Assembly: GCF_000153325.1 (NCBI RefSeq)
Contig: NZ_CH724143.1
Location: 464,396 to 528,395, forward strand
Direction of reading: 5' to 3'
DNA from: Photobacterium sp. SKA34
Lineage (GTDB): Bacteria; Pseudomonadota; Gammaproteobacteria; Enterobacterales; Vibrionaceae
Length of the DNA: 64,000 nt
Shown here piece by piece: positions 1 to 9,599 of this stretch. The first letter of the stretch is position 1. Every line of letters starts with the position of its first letter. The translations under genes were made by a program, and so were the position numbers. The notes below the pieces were generated by a model. That model was given only the letters and a program-made list of their open reading frames with translations, was not told the origin of the DNA and ran no database searches.

Positions 1-299
1 TTTCTGCTTTCTTTGGACATGCTGAAGCGGTGCATGTTGAAACCCATCAGCCTGTTGTCATCGAAGATGCGATTAATCTACTTGAAAATACTGATGGTAT
101 TGAAGTCTTCCATGGTACTGATTACCCAACACAGGTAACAGACTCTGTGGGTAAAGATCACGTGATGGTGGGTCGTATCCGAGAAGATATTAGTCACCCA
201 TGTGGTCTGAATATGTGGGTTGTAGCTGATAACGTACGTAAAGGTGCGGCAACAAATAGTATTCAAATTGCTGAAAAGCTAATTGAAGAATATTTGTAA
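1..299 (+). CDS. asd: Aspartate-semialdehyde dehydrogenase, C-terminal part
   Basis: This is the 3' end of a gene cut by the window edge; the open frame already runs from base 3 and has no start here. The visible ~98 residues contain GHAEAV, VGRIRED, GLNMWVVADN and RKGAATNSIQIAE, the conserved C-terminal signature of aspartate-semialdehyde dehydrogenase. The enzyme reduces aspartyl phosphate to the semialdehyde that feeds lysine, methionine, threonine and diaminopimelate synthesis. The E. coli paralogue Usg lies next to truA, so a Usg-like protein is the main alternative; the active-site cysteine, which would decide, lies outside the window. The RIRED and substrate-end motifs favour a working Asd. 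Confidence 0.85.
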   Translation, partial: SAFFGHAEAVHVETHQPVVIEDAINLLENTDGIEVFHGTDYPTQVTDSVGKDHVMVGRIREDISHPCGLNMWVVADNVRKGAATNSIQIAEKLIEEYL

Positions 300-311
300 A
301 AGAAATAAAAC

Positions 312-349
312 GAAGGGGCAAAAGATTGCTCCTTCATCATTTCCATGAT
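312..349 (+). terminator. Hairpins after asd, possible terminator
   Basis: A 10-bp stem (312-321 with 326-335, one G-U pair, AAGA loop) is followed directly by a small ATCAT/ATGAT hairpin at 336-349. There is no clean U-run, so termination may be weak or factor-assisted. Confidence 0.4.
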
Positions 350-454
350 CTTGCTGGTAAAACCCTAAGTAGTCACTTGACATACATCGCTAGCTAGCAA
401 AAATTAGCCATAACAACCTTAAGATTTTCTTTATGTTGTCGTCATATGTGCATT

Positions 455-483
455 TTGTGCAATATGCAAACAACTCGTATTAT
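455..483 (+). promoter_or_regulatory. Possible hubP/fimV promoter
   Basis: A -10 like box TATTAT (478-483) stands 17 bases after TTGTGC (455-460), about 65 bases before the GTG start of the next gene. The -35 match is poor, so this is only a candidate. Confidence 0.35.
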
Positions 484-549
484 TTCGAAATGCGTTCATT
501 GAATTAACGTTTTCGGCTTATTTATCTCTGCCAGAGAGGAACGCAGGCA

Positions 550-3500
550 GTGTCTGATATCCCTAAGATAGTAAAGCGCTTTATTGTACCGGTAGCTTTC
601 GTTACTATTTCTTCTTATTTGCCTATGGTGAATGCGAGCACTGTTCGGATAATTGGCCCGTCGAGTGAGGATGGATCCTATTCGCAAGCGAGCCGAGGTA
701 TTGATATACCTGATCTGCGTTCAATTTCGCAGTCAAACACCACTCCGCTTTCTGCTCGTCGTTATGGTCCTACAGGTGAAAAAGAAACCTTGTGGTCAAT
801 CGCATCTCGAAATCGTCCTAATGCTTCAGTTTCTGTATACCAAGTTATCGGTGCTATTTATCACGTTAACCCACAAGCATTTGAAAACAGCAATATTCAT
901 GGTTTGATCCCGGGTAGTACCTTGGTTATGCCAACATTAAGCCAGATTAAAAACGAGAAAGTGAGCTTGATCCGTCGTCAATTAGAAGCGGATAAAAAGC
1001 GGGCGCCATATATTAAAGCAAAGCCTACTAGCCCCAAACGTGTTGTAAAATTAAAGCCTAAGCCTGAAGAACTACAAAAAATACAAACAGAACTGGTAGC
1101 GAAAAAAGACGTAAAAAAAACACAGCCCGCAGAGCCAGTAGTTAAGCCTATGGCGAAAGTTGCTGAAACGGCTAAGCCAACACCAACAACAGATGTCCCT
1201 GTAAAAACAATAGAAAAAGCGGTAGCTGTAGCAACAACCACTGATGTAAATAGTGCTGCGACACCAGCAGAATCAATAGCTAATACTTCTGAAGCACCTA
1301 AAACTGAAAAAGTTGAAGTTACAGATAATACAGAGAATAAGGTTATTCCAGCCAAGCCTGAATTATCAGAACAGCAAAAAGCGATGACTAATGAGCAAAT
1401 GACAAAGCTGGTGGAAAGTAACCACATGCTTCGTTTACGCTTAGCGGAAATGCAGCAAGAAGTGTTAGCACTTAAAGATCAAGTGCAAGACAGTGATAAA
1501 GTTCGCCAAGAAATATTACTGTTTTTAGAACAACAAAAAGAAATTCAACAAAAACCACAAGTTGTGACACCACCAACGACAACATGGTTTGACTCTCTTG
1601 CCAATAATCCTTGGGCATTAGCTGCTGCAGGTATTATTCCTGGCGGTTTACTTGCTGCATTGCTGGCATTCTTCTTATTACGTCGTAAAGAAGAAGAGCA
1701 AGATGAGGTGAAATCATTAAGTGCTCCTGAGGCGTTAGCAGCTGAAACGTCACCTGTTGTGATCCCTCCTATTGATAGTAATGAGCAAGCTCTTGATACT
1801 TCAGATGACTTAGATGATCTGTTTGCGGATGATGACCTATTTAATGATCCTGACTTTACGTTAGATATTAATGATAAAGATGATCCGTCAACTAAAAATG
1901 AGAAAGAAGAGGTCAAAGAGTCTGTTATTGAGTTTAGCGATGACACTGATACAAAGACAGAGCCAGCGGTTGCTAATGATACAGAATTTGATGAAGTTTT
2001 TGAAAATAACTTAAGTAGTAGTATTTCAGTTAAAGGTGATGATGCTATTGGTTTAGAAGATATGGAGCGTGCTCTTGATGAAATGGATAATGAGAGCGAG
2101 CCAAGTTCAGATGAAGCCTTAGCATTAATGTGGGAGGAATCTCTCAATGAATCCGCGAAAGATAAAGATACCGAAAATAGTATCGATGACTTTGATTTAT
2201 CTCATGATGACTTTGATCTTAGTGATAATAACGATGTTAAGCCATTGCCTGCAGGTAACGAAGGTGAAGTGTTAGATAACGGCTTGTTAGAGCAGTCGTT
2301 ATTAGATGAAATTTTGCAACAAGCAGAAGAGCAGAGCCAAGATAGTGTTACGTCTGAAGTTAATGGTGAGTTAAATGATGTTGAAGTCAAAGCCTCTGAG
2401 AATATTGACCAAGATGAATTGGATGCATTATTTGGTAGTTTTGGTGCTGATTTACCTGAATTAGAGCAAACCGTTTCAGATGAACTGACGGATAAAGCGC
2501 AAGATAATGAACATGTTTTTGAAGAAGGTAGTACTGCATTACTGGATGAGTTAGTAGAAGATGATGAATTAAGTAGTGATATTGAACTTGAAGAAGACAG
2601 TACTGCATTACTTGATGAATTAATCCTAGATGAGGATGAACCGGAACAATCTAATTCAACGATAGAAGTGGCTGAAGACAGTACTGCATTGCTTGACGAG
2701 TTGATCCTAGATGAGGATGAGCCTCAACAATCTGATTTAACGATAGAAGTTGCTGAAGATAGTACTGAACTGCTTGATGAATTATTAAAAGACAATGATG
2801 CTGAAAGTGATACTTTATCATCACAAGATGACATTGTCATTGATGAATCCAGTACTGAATTATTAGATGAAATATTATCTGAGCAGTTAGCAGCAGTCGA
2901 TGAACAAGCTGTTCCAAATAATGAGAATGAACATCTTGATGACATTATCGAGTCGCAGCCATTAACTTCTCATGAAGATCAGGAATTACAGGATGTTATT
3001 GATCCTGTAAATGAGGTTGAAAAAAATGCTCAATTGGAAAAAGAAATATCGCTGACTGATGAAAGCGATGTCGATACTGTAGAGCTTGATACATTAGGGC
3101 CTGAAATTGTAGCTGAATTGCCAAGTGAAGAAGTGCTTAATGATGTCTCCACTTCTGAATTTGTCAGTGACACTCGTGATACGACTTCTCAAGAAGTCCT
3201 TGAATCACAAAATACAGAAGAGCTGCAAACATTATCGCCAAGTAGTGAACAGAAATTCGATGAGATCTTAGATGATGTTTTAGATGAAGACTTTTATCGT
3301 CAATCGCTAGACAGTGATGTTAAACCATTAACCGTTTCAGATCTTGAACGTGAACTTGATGAGCAAGATGCATTAGCGAGTCATGTTACAGCAGAGCAGC
3401 ATGAACCGTTGAATGTAGACGATCTTCCTTCATTTGATGAAGAGGATGCACTAAAAGCATTTGCTGATAATGAGTATGAATCACCACAAGAAGATGCTGT

Positions 3501-4779
3501 TCATCAAGATGTATTATCACTCGATGATTTACCTGAATTTGATGAACAAGCGGCATTTGATGATCCTGATGCTGAGTCTTTTAACGAAACAGAACTTAAT
3601 AACGACATTGATGAGCAAATCGCCCTTGATAATGTTATTCGTCAATTGCAGCAAGCTGCGGAAGCTGCAGACAAGTATTCACCTAAATCTGAACTACCTG
3701 CTGAAAATACAGTAGATATTGTTGCTGAAACCACTCCTGAATTACCTGATGAGTCATCATTATCAGCATCATCGGTTGCTAGTGAAAATGAAGTTTCACC
3801 ATTTGATACCGCTCAAAGGGATGTTTATCCTTTTGAAAAACTCGATCCAACGACCATTCCTGAGTTTGATGAAGGTGAAGCGCTACAAGCCTCATTGGAT
3901 GAACAACATGAGCTTGAGCAATATGAAATTGAACAAGGTCTACGTTTACCCAATGAAGAGCCTATCGACGCAACAGAGAAGCCTGTTGTATTAGATAAGT
4001 TAGATCAAACCATGGTGGATTCTGCAGGTCTTGATATGGATGCATTACTGTTTGATGATTCATTAAATGATTATGCAGATAATGAAGGTCCGTCTCAGTC
4101 AATACAACCACAACATGTTAGCGACAGCACGAAGGATGTTGAGACTGATTCATCGTTAACTAATGAATTACCCAAACAGCAAGTGGAGCGCTCTGGGCTG
4201 GGTTTAGAAGACGATGAACGTGATGGATTATTAACACAAACTGAAGATGAGTTAGTTGCAGATCATACATTTGACGATGAGCTGTCTGATGATGATGCTA
4301 AAGTATGGCAAACCTCAGTCTCTGAGCCTGAATTAGCTCAAGAAGATTGGACTCAACAACCGCATTTGGTAAAAGACGACGTGAAGTCGGTTTCCTTAGA
4401 GTCTGACTTCTCATTACATACCAGTGATTTCGAAAGCGTAGCAACCAGTGAGTTACTGGCTGAAAAACCAATAGCTGAAAAACCATCTTATATTAGTATT
4501 GATGAATTAATGAAAGATGACCCATCACATCAACAAGTCGATCCCGATGCCAATCCTTTAAATTTAGAGGTAGGGCTTGATGAGTACCCTGATATGTTAG
4601 CCAGTGTTGGAGACTATGATGTTGATACAAATGGTGAATATGCAAGTAAACTTGATTTAGCCAAAGCTTATTTAGAAATGAATGATAGCGAAGGCGCTGT
4701 TGGTTTATTAGAAGATATTGCGAAAAATGCAGAACAAGAGCTTCAAGCTGAAGCTCAAAGACTGCTTTTGAAGCTGTAA
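550..4779 (+). CDS. hubP: FimV/HubP-type polar organiser protein
   Basis: A 1409-residue protein with the full FimV/HubP layout. A signal-like N terminus (residues 10-29) is followed by a LysM-like peptidoglycan-binding region (about 70-125), a Lys/Pro/Thr-rich linker, a coiled coil (about 280-335), one membrane segment (about 354-378, WALAAAGIIPGG then LLAALLAFFLL) and about 950 very acidic cytoplasmic residues with short repeats. It ends in the conserved FimV C-terminal domain (YASKLDLAKAYLEMND onward). In V. cholerae, HubP gathers ParA-type ATPases at the pole, placing the chromosome origin, flagellum and chemotaxis arrays; in Pseudomonas FimV serves type IV pili and twitching. The GTG start has an AGAGGA site about nine bases upstream. 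The acidic part varies freely between species, so length says little; LysM plus C-terminal domain fix the family. Confidence 0.9.
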   Translation: MSDIPKIVKRFIVPVAFVTISSYLPMVNASTVRIIGPSSEDGSYSQASRGIDIPDLRSISQSNTTPLSARRYGPTGEKETLWSIASRNRPNASVSVYQVIGAIYHVNPQAFENSNIHGLIPGSTLVMPTLSQIKNEKVSLIRRQLEADKKRAPYIKAKPTSPKRVVKLKPKPEELQKIQTELVAKKDVKKTQPAEPVVKPMAKVAETAKPTPTTDVPVKTIEKAVAVATTTDVNSAATPAESIANTSEAPKTEKVEVTDNTENKVIPAKPELSEQQKAMTNEQMTKLVESNHMLRLRLAEMQQEVLALKDQVQDSDKVRQEILLFLEQQKEIQQKPQVVTPPTTTWFDSLANNPWALAAAGIIPGGLLAALLAFFLLRRKEEEQDEVKSLSAPEALAAETSPVVIPPIDSNEQALDTSDDLDDLFADDDLFNDPDFTLDINDKDDPSTKNEKEEVKESVIEFSDDTDTKTEPAVANDTEFDEVFENNLSSSISVKGDDAIGLEDMERALDEMDNESEPSSDEALALMWEESLNESAKDKDTENSIDDFDLSHDDFDLSDNNDVKPLPAGNEGEVLDNGLLEQSLLDEILQQAEEQSQDSVTSEVNGELNDVEVKASENIDQDELDALFGSFGADLPELEQTVSDELTDKAQDNEHVFEEGSTALLDELVEDDELSSDIELEEDSTALLDELILDEDEPEQSNSTIEVAEDSTALLDELILDEDEPQQSDLTIEVAEDSTELLDELLKDNDAESDTLSSQDDIVIDESSTELLDEILSEQLAAVDEQAVPNNENEHLDDIIESQPLTSHEDQELQDVIDPVNEVEKNAQLEKEISLTDESDVDTVELDTLGPEIVAELPSEEVLNDVSTSEFVSDTRDTTSQEVLESQNTEELQTLSPSSEQKFDEILDDVLDEDFYRQSLDSDVKPLTVSDLERELDEQDALASHVTAEQHEPLNVDDLPSFDEEDALKAFADNEYESPQEDAVHQDVLSLDDLPEFDEQAAFDDPDAESFNETELNNDIDEQIALDNVIRQLQQAAEAADKYSPKSELPAENTVDIVAETTPELPDESSLSASSVASENEVSPFDTAQRDVYPFEKLDPTTIPEFDEGEALQASLDEQHELEQYEIEQGLRLPNEEPIDATEKPVVLDKLDQTMVDSAGLDMDALLFDDSLNDYADNEGPSQSIQPQHVSDSTKDVETDSSLTNELPKQQVERSGLGLEDDERDGLLTQTEDELVADHTFDDELSDDDAKVWQTSVSEPELAQEDWTQQPHLVKDDVKSVSLESDFSLHTSDFESVATSELLAEKPIAEKPSYISIDELMKDDPSHQQVDPDANPLNLEVGLDEYPDMLASVGDYDVDTNGEYASKLDLAKAYLEMNDSEGAVGLLEDIAKNAEQELQAEAQRLLLKL
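2527..2880 (+). repeat. Five acidic STxLLDEL repeats inside hubP
   Basis: Five copies of a Ser-Thr-x-Leu-Leu-Asp-Glu motif begin at about 2527, 2596, 2677, 2758 and 2848. The copies at 2596 and 2677 are an almost exact 81-base (27-codon) tandem duplication, also visible at DNA level, and the period to 2758 is again 81 bases. The spacing is a whole number of codons throughout, so copies can be gained or lost without breaking the frame. Confidence 0.9.
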
Positions 4780-4800
4780 CATCACTCTTGTGTAAGATAG

Positions 4801-4837
4801 AAAAAGCACGATAGAGATAATTCTATCGTGCTTTTTT
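4801..4837 (+). terminator. Intrinsic terminator after hubP
   Basis: A-rich 5' arm AAAAAGCACGATAG, 8-base loop, matching arm CTATCGTGC and a T6 run: a strong rho-independent hairpin. Confidence 0.9.
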
Positions 4838-4975
4838 CCTTTTTACTTGCCGCATTATGTTATCCATATCGCGCTTTTCTTTCCCTTATCTTGTGAATTA
4901 CTTATAATTCGGAACAGTTTCGTAAATTACGTGCTAGTGGTTTACATAGGTTTGATTAATCGAAGTTGAAAAATT

Positions 4976-5761
4976 ATGCGAATAGCTTTAGGTGTTGAGT
5001 ACGATGGTGCTAAGTATTATGGCTGGCAACGCCAACGTGATGTAGATAGCGTACAAGAGCGTTTGGAAAAAGCTCTCTCTAAAGTCGCCAATCAACCTGT
5101 AGAAGTCTTCTGTGCAGGGCGAACTGATGCTGGCGTTCATGGTACAGGGCAGGTTGTTCACTTCGAGATTAATATTGATCGCAAAATAGTGGCGTGGACG
5201 ATGGGTGCTAATGCGCATCTTCCTAAAGATATTGCGGTACGTTGGGCAACAGAAGTGAGTGAGGATTTTCATGCTCGTTTTACCGCAACAGCGCGCCGTT
5301 ACCGTTACATCATTTTTAATAATGCCTTACGTCCCGCTATCTTAGGTAATGGTGTTAGCCATTATCATGGGCACCTTGATGAGAAAAAAATGCATGAGGC
5401 TGGTCAGTATTTGTTGGGGGAAAATGACTTTACTTCGTTTCGTGCTATGCATTGTCAATCGCGCAGCCCATGGCGTAATTTAATACACCTAAATGTTACT
5501 CGCCAAGGTGACTTCGTCATTATTGATATCAAAGCCAATGCCTTTGTTCACCATATGGTACGTAATATTACCGGTAGCTTAATTAAAGTTGGTAAAGGCG
5601 AAGAAAAGCCAGAGTGGATTGAGTGGCTACTTGCACAAAAAAATCGCACATTAGCAGGGGCAACAGCCAAAGCTGAAGGCCTCTACTTAGTTGATGTTGA
5701 CTACCCTAAAGAGCATAATTTACCACGTGTACCACTAGGTCCGTTATTCTTAGCTGATTGA
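4976..5761 (+). CDS. truA: tRNA pseudouridine(38-40) synthase TruA
   Basis: A 261-residue TruA, near the usual length. The catalytic aspartate is D51 in [29 protein letters not shown] is the conserved C-terminal block. TruA isomerises uridines 38, 39 and 40 in the anticodon arm of many tRNAs, helping frame maintenance. The ATG at 4976 gives the normal N terminus [11 protein letters not shown]. It follows hubP and precedes accD, an order also found in relatives (in E. coli usg-truA-dedA-accD, here without dedA). Confidence 0.97.
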   Translation: MRIALGVEYDGAKYYGWQRQRDVDSVQERLEKALSKVANQPVEVFCAGRTDAGVHGTGQVVHFEINIDRKIVAWTMGANAHLPKDIAVRWATEVSEDFHARFTATARRYRYIIFNNALRPAILGNGVSHYHGHLDEKKMHEAGQYLLGENDFTSFRAMHCQSRSPWRNLIHLNVTRQGDFVIIDIKANAFVHHMVRNITGSLIKVGKGEEKPEWIEWLLAQKNRTLAGATAKAEGLYLVDVDYPKEHNLPRVPLGPLFLAD

Positions 5762-5901
5762 GTTACAATGGTTAGCTTGATAAGGTAGTACCAGTTTTTT
5801 ATCTACAGATTAGCAAGATTGTGTTTTAATCTCTGATCGTTATCCAATGAATTTGTATCTTCGGCCATTGACGGCGGAAGCATTAAGAATAAAGGTCATT
5901 C

Positions 5902-6831
5902 ATGAGCTGGCTTGAAAAGATTCTAACTAAAAGCAACATTGTCTCTTCACGAAAAGTGTCGATTCCTGAGGGCGTTTGGACGAAATGTACCTCTTGTGAT
6001 CAAGTACTGTACCATGCAGATCTTGAAAGCAATCTAGAGGTGTGCCCTAAGTGTGATCATCACATGCGTATGAAAGCACGTCGTCGTCTTGAAACTTTCT
6101 TAGATGCCGATACGCAAGTTGAGATTGCCGCAGAGCTAGAGCCGCAAGATAAGCTTAAATTCCGCGATTCTAAAAAGTATAAAGACCGTTTGTATAGCGC
6201 TCAAAAAGCTACGGGTGAAAAAGATGCATTAATTGCAATGAAAGGGGAAGTGTTAGGCCTACCTATTGTTGCATGTGCTTTCGAATTCTCTTTTATGGGG
6301 GGTTCTATGGGCTCTGTTGTTGGTGCTAAATTTGTACGAGCAGTAGATGCGGCAATTGAAAATAACTGCCCATTAATCTGTTTCTCCGCAAGTGGCGGTG
6401 CACGTATGCAAGAAGCATTGATGTCACTGATGCAAATGGCGAAAACCAGTGCGGCGTTAGAGCGTTTATCTGCGAAAGGCTTACCTTTCTTCTCTGTGTT
6501 AACCGATCCAACTATGGGTGGGGTATCAGCATCTCTTGCAATGCTTGGTGATATCAATATTGGTGAGCCAAAAGCACTGATCGGGTTTGCCGGTCAACGT
6601 GTTATTGAGCAAACCGTTCGTGAGAAGTTACCAGAAGGCTTCCAACGTAGCGAGTTCCTGCTCGAACATGGTGCGATTGATATGATTGTTGATCGCCGTG
6701 AAATGCGTCAGCGTGTCGCAGGTCTTGTTGCAAAAATGACCAACCAAGCGTCACCGTTAGTTGTTTCTGTTGATAGTAAGCCTGAGCTTGTTGAGGCTCC
6801 TGTCCAAGCTGAAGATTCAGAAAACGTCTAA
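5902..6831 (+). CDS. accD: Acetyl-CoA carboxylase, carboxyltransferase beta subunit
   Basis: A 309-residue AccD. The N-terminal zinc ribbon has four cysteines at C29, C32, C48 and C51 (CTSC ... CPKC). The crotonase-fold carboxyltransferase core includes [10 protein letters not shown] and [13 protein letters not shown]. With AccA it transfers the carboxyl group from biotin to acetyl-CoA, making malonyl-CoA for fatty acid synthesis. The ATG at 5902 gives the family N terminus MSWLEKI. An intrinsic terminator follows directly. Confidence 0.97.
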   Translation: MSWLEKILTKSNIVSSRKVSIPEGVWTKCTSCDQVLYHADLESNLEVCPKCDHHMRMKARRRLETFLDADTQVEIAAELEPQDKLKFRDSKKYKDRLYSAQKATGEKDALIAMKGEVLGLPIVACAFEFSFMGGSMGSVVGAKFVRAVDAAIENNCPLICFSASGGARMQEALMSLMQMAKTSAALERLSAKGLPFFSVLTDPTMGGVSASLAMLGDINIGEPKALIGFAGQRVIEQTVREKLPEGFQRSEFLLEHGAIDMIVDRREMRQRVAGLVAKMTNQASPLVVSVDSKPELVEAPVQAEDSENV

Positions 6832-6859
6832 TTAATTATATTGATTGATGAATATAGAG

Positions 6860-6892
6860 ACCGTTTAGCTAATCGCTAGGCGGTTTTTTTTT
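6860..6892 (+). terminator. Intrinsic terminator after accD
   Basis: ACCGTTTAGC pairs with GCTAGGCGGT (two G-U pairs) around a 5-base loop, then T8. Confidence 0.88.
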
Positions 6893-7021
6893 GAGTATGT
6901 CATAGTACTATTGCCATTAACGTAGCGTTTAATCGAATTTATATCGTCATAGGTTTAAGTTATTTTAGATTCGATGGTAAATTATGGCTCAAGTAATTTA
7001 TAAACAAGTGAATGATTTCTC

Positions 7022-8281
7022 ATGTCAGGATTGACTGCTCCACAAGCGACAGCCTCGCTTTCAACATGGCTGAAATATCTTGAACAATTACTTACCAGTG
7101 CAATCGATCTTGGGTTAGATCGCGTCAAAGCTGTGGGTGAAAAGGCCAATCTTATTAAACCAGCCCCCTGTGTTATTACTGTTGCAGGTACTAATGGTAA
7201 AGGCTCAACCTGTGCCATGCTAGAGGCTATCTTAATTGAAGCGGGTTATAAGGTTGGTGTTTATAGCTCTCCTCACCTTGTACGTTATAACGAGCGTGTT
7301 CGTATCAATAATAAAGAGCTTGATGACAGTGAACACAGCAAAGCATTTGCAAGCGTTGAAGCGGTGCGTGGTGATATAAGTTTAAGCTTATTTGAATTTG
7401 GTACGCTTGCTGCGTTAACACTGTTTAAAACACATAAAGTGGATGTGGTTGTATTGGAAGTTGGCCTCGGTGGACGATTAGATGCCACAAATATTGTTGA
7501 TCATGATGTTAGCGTGATAACCAGTCTCGCAATCGATCATGTTGATTGGCTTGGTGATAATATTGATGTGATTGGTTATGAAAAAGCAGGTATTTTCCGC
7601 TCAGGTAAACCGGCTATTTGCGGGCAACCTCATCCGCCTGCAACGGTTCCTGCTCATGCGGATGATATTGGCGCAGAATTACATCAGGTTTGTTATCAAT
7701 TTGATTATCAAGTAGCCGATGACCATTGGAACTGGCAATGTGGTGCATTTGATTTATCTCACTTGCCTCTCCCGAATTTACCTCTCCCTAATGCAGCCAC
7801 AGCCTTAATGGCTTTAGGAACCGCAGAGCTTGATATCTCGGAAGAGAATATTATTCAAGGTTTAGGCAAAGCCCAATTACCGGGACGTATGCAGCGTGTA
7901 AGTGATTATCCATTGATCATTATGGATGTCGCGCATAATCCCCATTCTGCCGAGTATTTCGCTCAGCAATTAAATCGAATTAGGCAAAAAGAAAGTAAGA
8001 AGCATATTCATGCTGTCGTTGCGATGCTCCACGATAAAGATATCGCTTCGACTATCGCAATGATGAAAGATGTAGTGGATCATTGGTATCCCGCTTCTTT
8101 AACAGGTCCAAGAGCGGCGACTGCCGATGAGATATTGCAGTATTTACCAACAGATTGTATGGGTTTTGATAAGCCAGATGCCGCATTTGACCAAGCGCTA
8201 ACACAAGCTAACTGCGATGATATGGTAATCGTCTTTGGCTCGTTTTACACTGTCGGGCAAATAACGAGTCATTTACGTTAA
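7022..8281 (+). CDS. folC: Dihydrofolate/folylpolyglutamate synthase
   Basis: A 419-residue FolC of normal length. The ATP-binding loop GTNGKGST is at residues 56-63, and the Mur-ligase-like body has VVLEVGLGGRLDATNIVD and DVAHNPHS. It adds glutamate to dihydropteroate to make dihydrofolate and extends the glutamate tail of reduced folates. It stops just before the dedD ribosome binding site, in the conserved accD-folC-dedD-cvpA-purF order, so it is likely co-transcribed with dedD. Confidence 0.96.
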   Translation: MSGLTAPQATASLSTWLKYLEQLLTSAIDLGLDRVKAVGEKANLIKPAPCVITVAGTNGKGSTCAMLEAILIEAGYKVGVYSSPHLVRYNERVRINNKELDDSEHSKAFASVEAVRGDISLSLFEFGTLAALTLFKTHKVDVVVLEVGLGGRLDATNIVDHDVSVITSLAIDHVDWLGDNIDVIGYEKAGIFRSGKPAICGQPHPPATVPAHADDIGAELHQVCYQFDYQVADDHWNWQCGAFDLSHLPLPNLPLPNAATALMALGTAELDISEENIIQGLGKAQLPGRMQRVSDYPLIIMDVAHNPHSAEYFAQQLNRIRQKESKKHIHAVVAMLHDKDIASTIAMMKDVVDHWYPASLTGPRAATADEILQYLPTDCMGFDKPDAAFDQALTQANCDDMVIVFGSFYTVGQITSHLR

Positions 8282-8332
8282 TGAGTGAAAAAACACTTTA
8301 TTATAAAGTGGTTAAATAGCATAGGAGTCCAT

Positions 8333-8971
8333 GTGGCTAGCCAATTTCAAAATCGACTGATTGGTACCATTATTTTGGTAACTGTTGGCGTGATTTTTCT
8401 TCCCGATCTTTTTGATGGACAAAAGCAGCACTATAAAGAGCAGTTCGAAAGTATTCCGTTGCAGCCTAAAATGGGTGATCAAAAGGAGTTTACTCAAATA
8501 CCTAACCCTGAAACGGTAAATTCGGAGTTACCTAAAGATCCTGTCACAGTAACAGTGGATAATGGTAAAGATACGGTTTCAACATCATCAAGTGATAATA
8601 ATGAAACCTATACCGTTGAAGAAGACAAAACGCCTCAACCAGAACAGCCTGTTGTGCCCGTTGAGAAACCAAAACCTGTCGTAAAGCCAGAGCCTGCAGT
8701 TGTGTCTGATCAAGGGTTAAAAAATAGTGGCTGGATGATTCAATTAGGGACTTTTGGTAATTTTAAGAATGCGAGCGCACTGGTTGCGAAGTTGCGTTTA
8801 AATGGTTACCAAGCACATTTATTACCTAAAAATGCGCAACCAGGTCAGTATGTAAAAGTTGTTGTGGGACCAGATCTTTCAAAAGATAAGCTTCTGGCTA
8901 AGATTGATGACTTGAAAAAATTAACCGGGTTAAGTGGCAAATTGTATCAATTTAGCCCAATAAAACCTTAA
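8333..8971 (+). CDS. dedD: SPOR-domain cell division protein DedD
   Basis: The frame is open from a GTG at 8285, but the GTG at 8333 is preferred: it has an AGGAG site five bases upstream and gives VASQFQNRLIGTI, matching the E. coli DedD start MASKFQNRL. This yields 212 residues. One membrane segment (about residues 8-25) is followed by a Pro/Glu/Lys-rich periplasmic linker and a C-terminal SPOR domain (about 130-210, GWMIQLGTFGN). SPOR domains bind denuded septal glycan; DedD helps inner membrane constriction and septal peptidoglycan synthesis. The stop codon overlaps a PurR-type site for the next operon. Confidence 0.92.
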   Translation: MASQFQNRLIGTIILVTVGVIFLPDLFDGQKQHYKEQFESIPLQPKMGDQKEFTQIPNPETVNSELPKDPVTVTVDNGKDTVSTSSSDNNETYTVEEDKTPQPEQPVVPVEKPKPVVKPEPAVVSDQGLKNSGWMIQLGTFGNFKNASALVAKLRLNGYQAHLLPKNAQPGQYVKVVVGPDLSKDKLLAKIDDLKKLTGLSGKLYQFSPIKP

Positions 8972-8985
8972 GTAAACGTTTGCTT
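8970..8985 (+). promoter_or_regulatory. PurR-type operator before cvpA-purF
   Basis: AAGTAAACGTTTGCTT agrees with the PurR consensus ACGCAAACGTTTGCGT at 13 of 16 positions, including the invariant AAACGTTT core. It lies 45-60 bases before cvpA, the same place as the E. coli PurR site, and next to a candidate -10 (TAGAAT, 9001-9006). It would repress cvpA-purF when hypoxanthine or guanine is plentiful. Confidence 0.8.
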
Positions 8986-9030
8986 CTTCATTTTTTCTGT
9001 TAGAATACGCATCAACAAGACGAAATACAC

Positions 9031-9525
9031 ATGATGATCTGGATTGATTATGTAATTTTAGCCGTGATTGGCTTTTCCGCTTTGGTAAGTTTAATCCGTG
9101 GTTTTGTTAAAGAAGCACTTTCATTAGTTATCTGGTTTACTGCGTTTTTTGTGGCGAGCAATTTCTACCCACAGCTTGCAGTTTACTTTACAAACTTTCA
9201 TGATGAAATGCTTCGCAACGGTAGCGCTATTGCCGTTTTATTTATCGCAACGCTGATTGTTGGCGCGGTAGTTAACTATGTTATTGGTCAGTTAGTACAG
9301 AAAACAGGGTTATCTGGTACTGATAGAGTTTTGGGCGTAGTTTTTGGTGGGGTTCGCGGCGTGTTAATTGTTGCGGCAGTATTGTTCTTTCTCGACGCCT
9401 TTACGGGGTTTGCAAGTGCTGATTGGTGGAAACAGTCAAAACTCATCCCACAGTTTGGCGTTGTCATTGAATGGTTTTTCTCCTATATCAAACACAGTTC
9501 AAGCTTCTTACCTAACATGAAATAG
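9031..9525 (+). CDS. cvpA: CvpA family inner membrane protein
   Basis: A 164-residue integral membrane protein with about four hydrophobic segments. [26 protein letters not shown] and [13 protein letters not shown] are diagnostic of CvpA. The family was named for colicin V production in E. coli; its molecular role is unclear, though mutants in related bacteria are bile-sensitive and envelope-stressed. It is the first gene of the purine-regulated cvpA-purF unit. Two adjacent ATG codons (9031, 9034) are possible starts. Confidence 0.94.
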   Translation: MMIWIDYVILAVIGFSALVSLIRGFVKEALSLVIWFTAFFVASNFYPQLAVYFTNFHDEMLRNGSAIAVLFIATLIVGAVVNYVIGQLVQKTGLSGTDRVLGVVFGGVRGVLIVAAVLFFLDAFTGFASADWWKQSKLIPQFGVVIEWFFSYIKHSSSFLPNMK

Positions 9526-9539
9526 CGCCAAATTAATAG

Positions 9540-9576
9540 CAGTTACCAAGTTTATTTGATTTGGTAACTGTATTTT
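9540..9576 (+). terminator. Hairpin between cvpA and purF
   Basis: CAGTTACCAA and TTGGTAACTG form a perfect 10-bp stem with an 11-base loop, followed by TATTTTTA. It may act as a partial terminator or RNA-processing stem that sets the ratio of cvpA to purF message. Confidence 0.5.
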
Positions 9577-9599
9577 TATGCACGACGAGGATTTTGGAA

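Noticed and set aside
978-2147. Long antisense frames (149 and 200 codons) inside hubP
   Set aside because: They mirror the biased acidic and repetitive codons of hubP, have no ribosome binding site and no family features; they are composition shadows.
9561-9599. Upstream GTG start for purF
   Set aside because: It would add 13 residues before the catalytic N-terminal cysteine and lies in the 3' arm of a hairpin.
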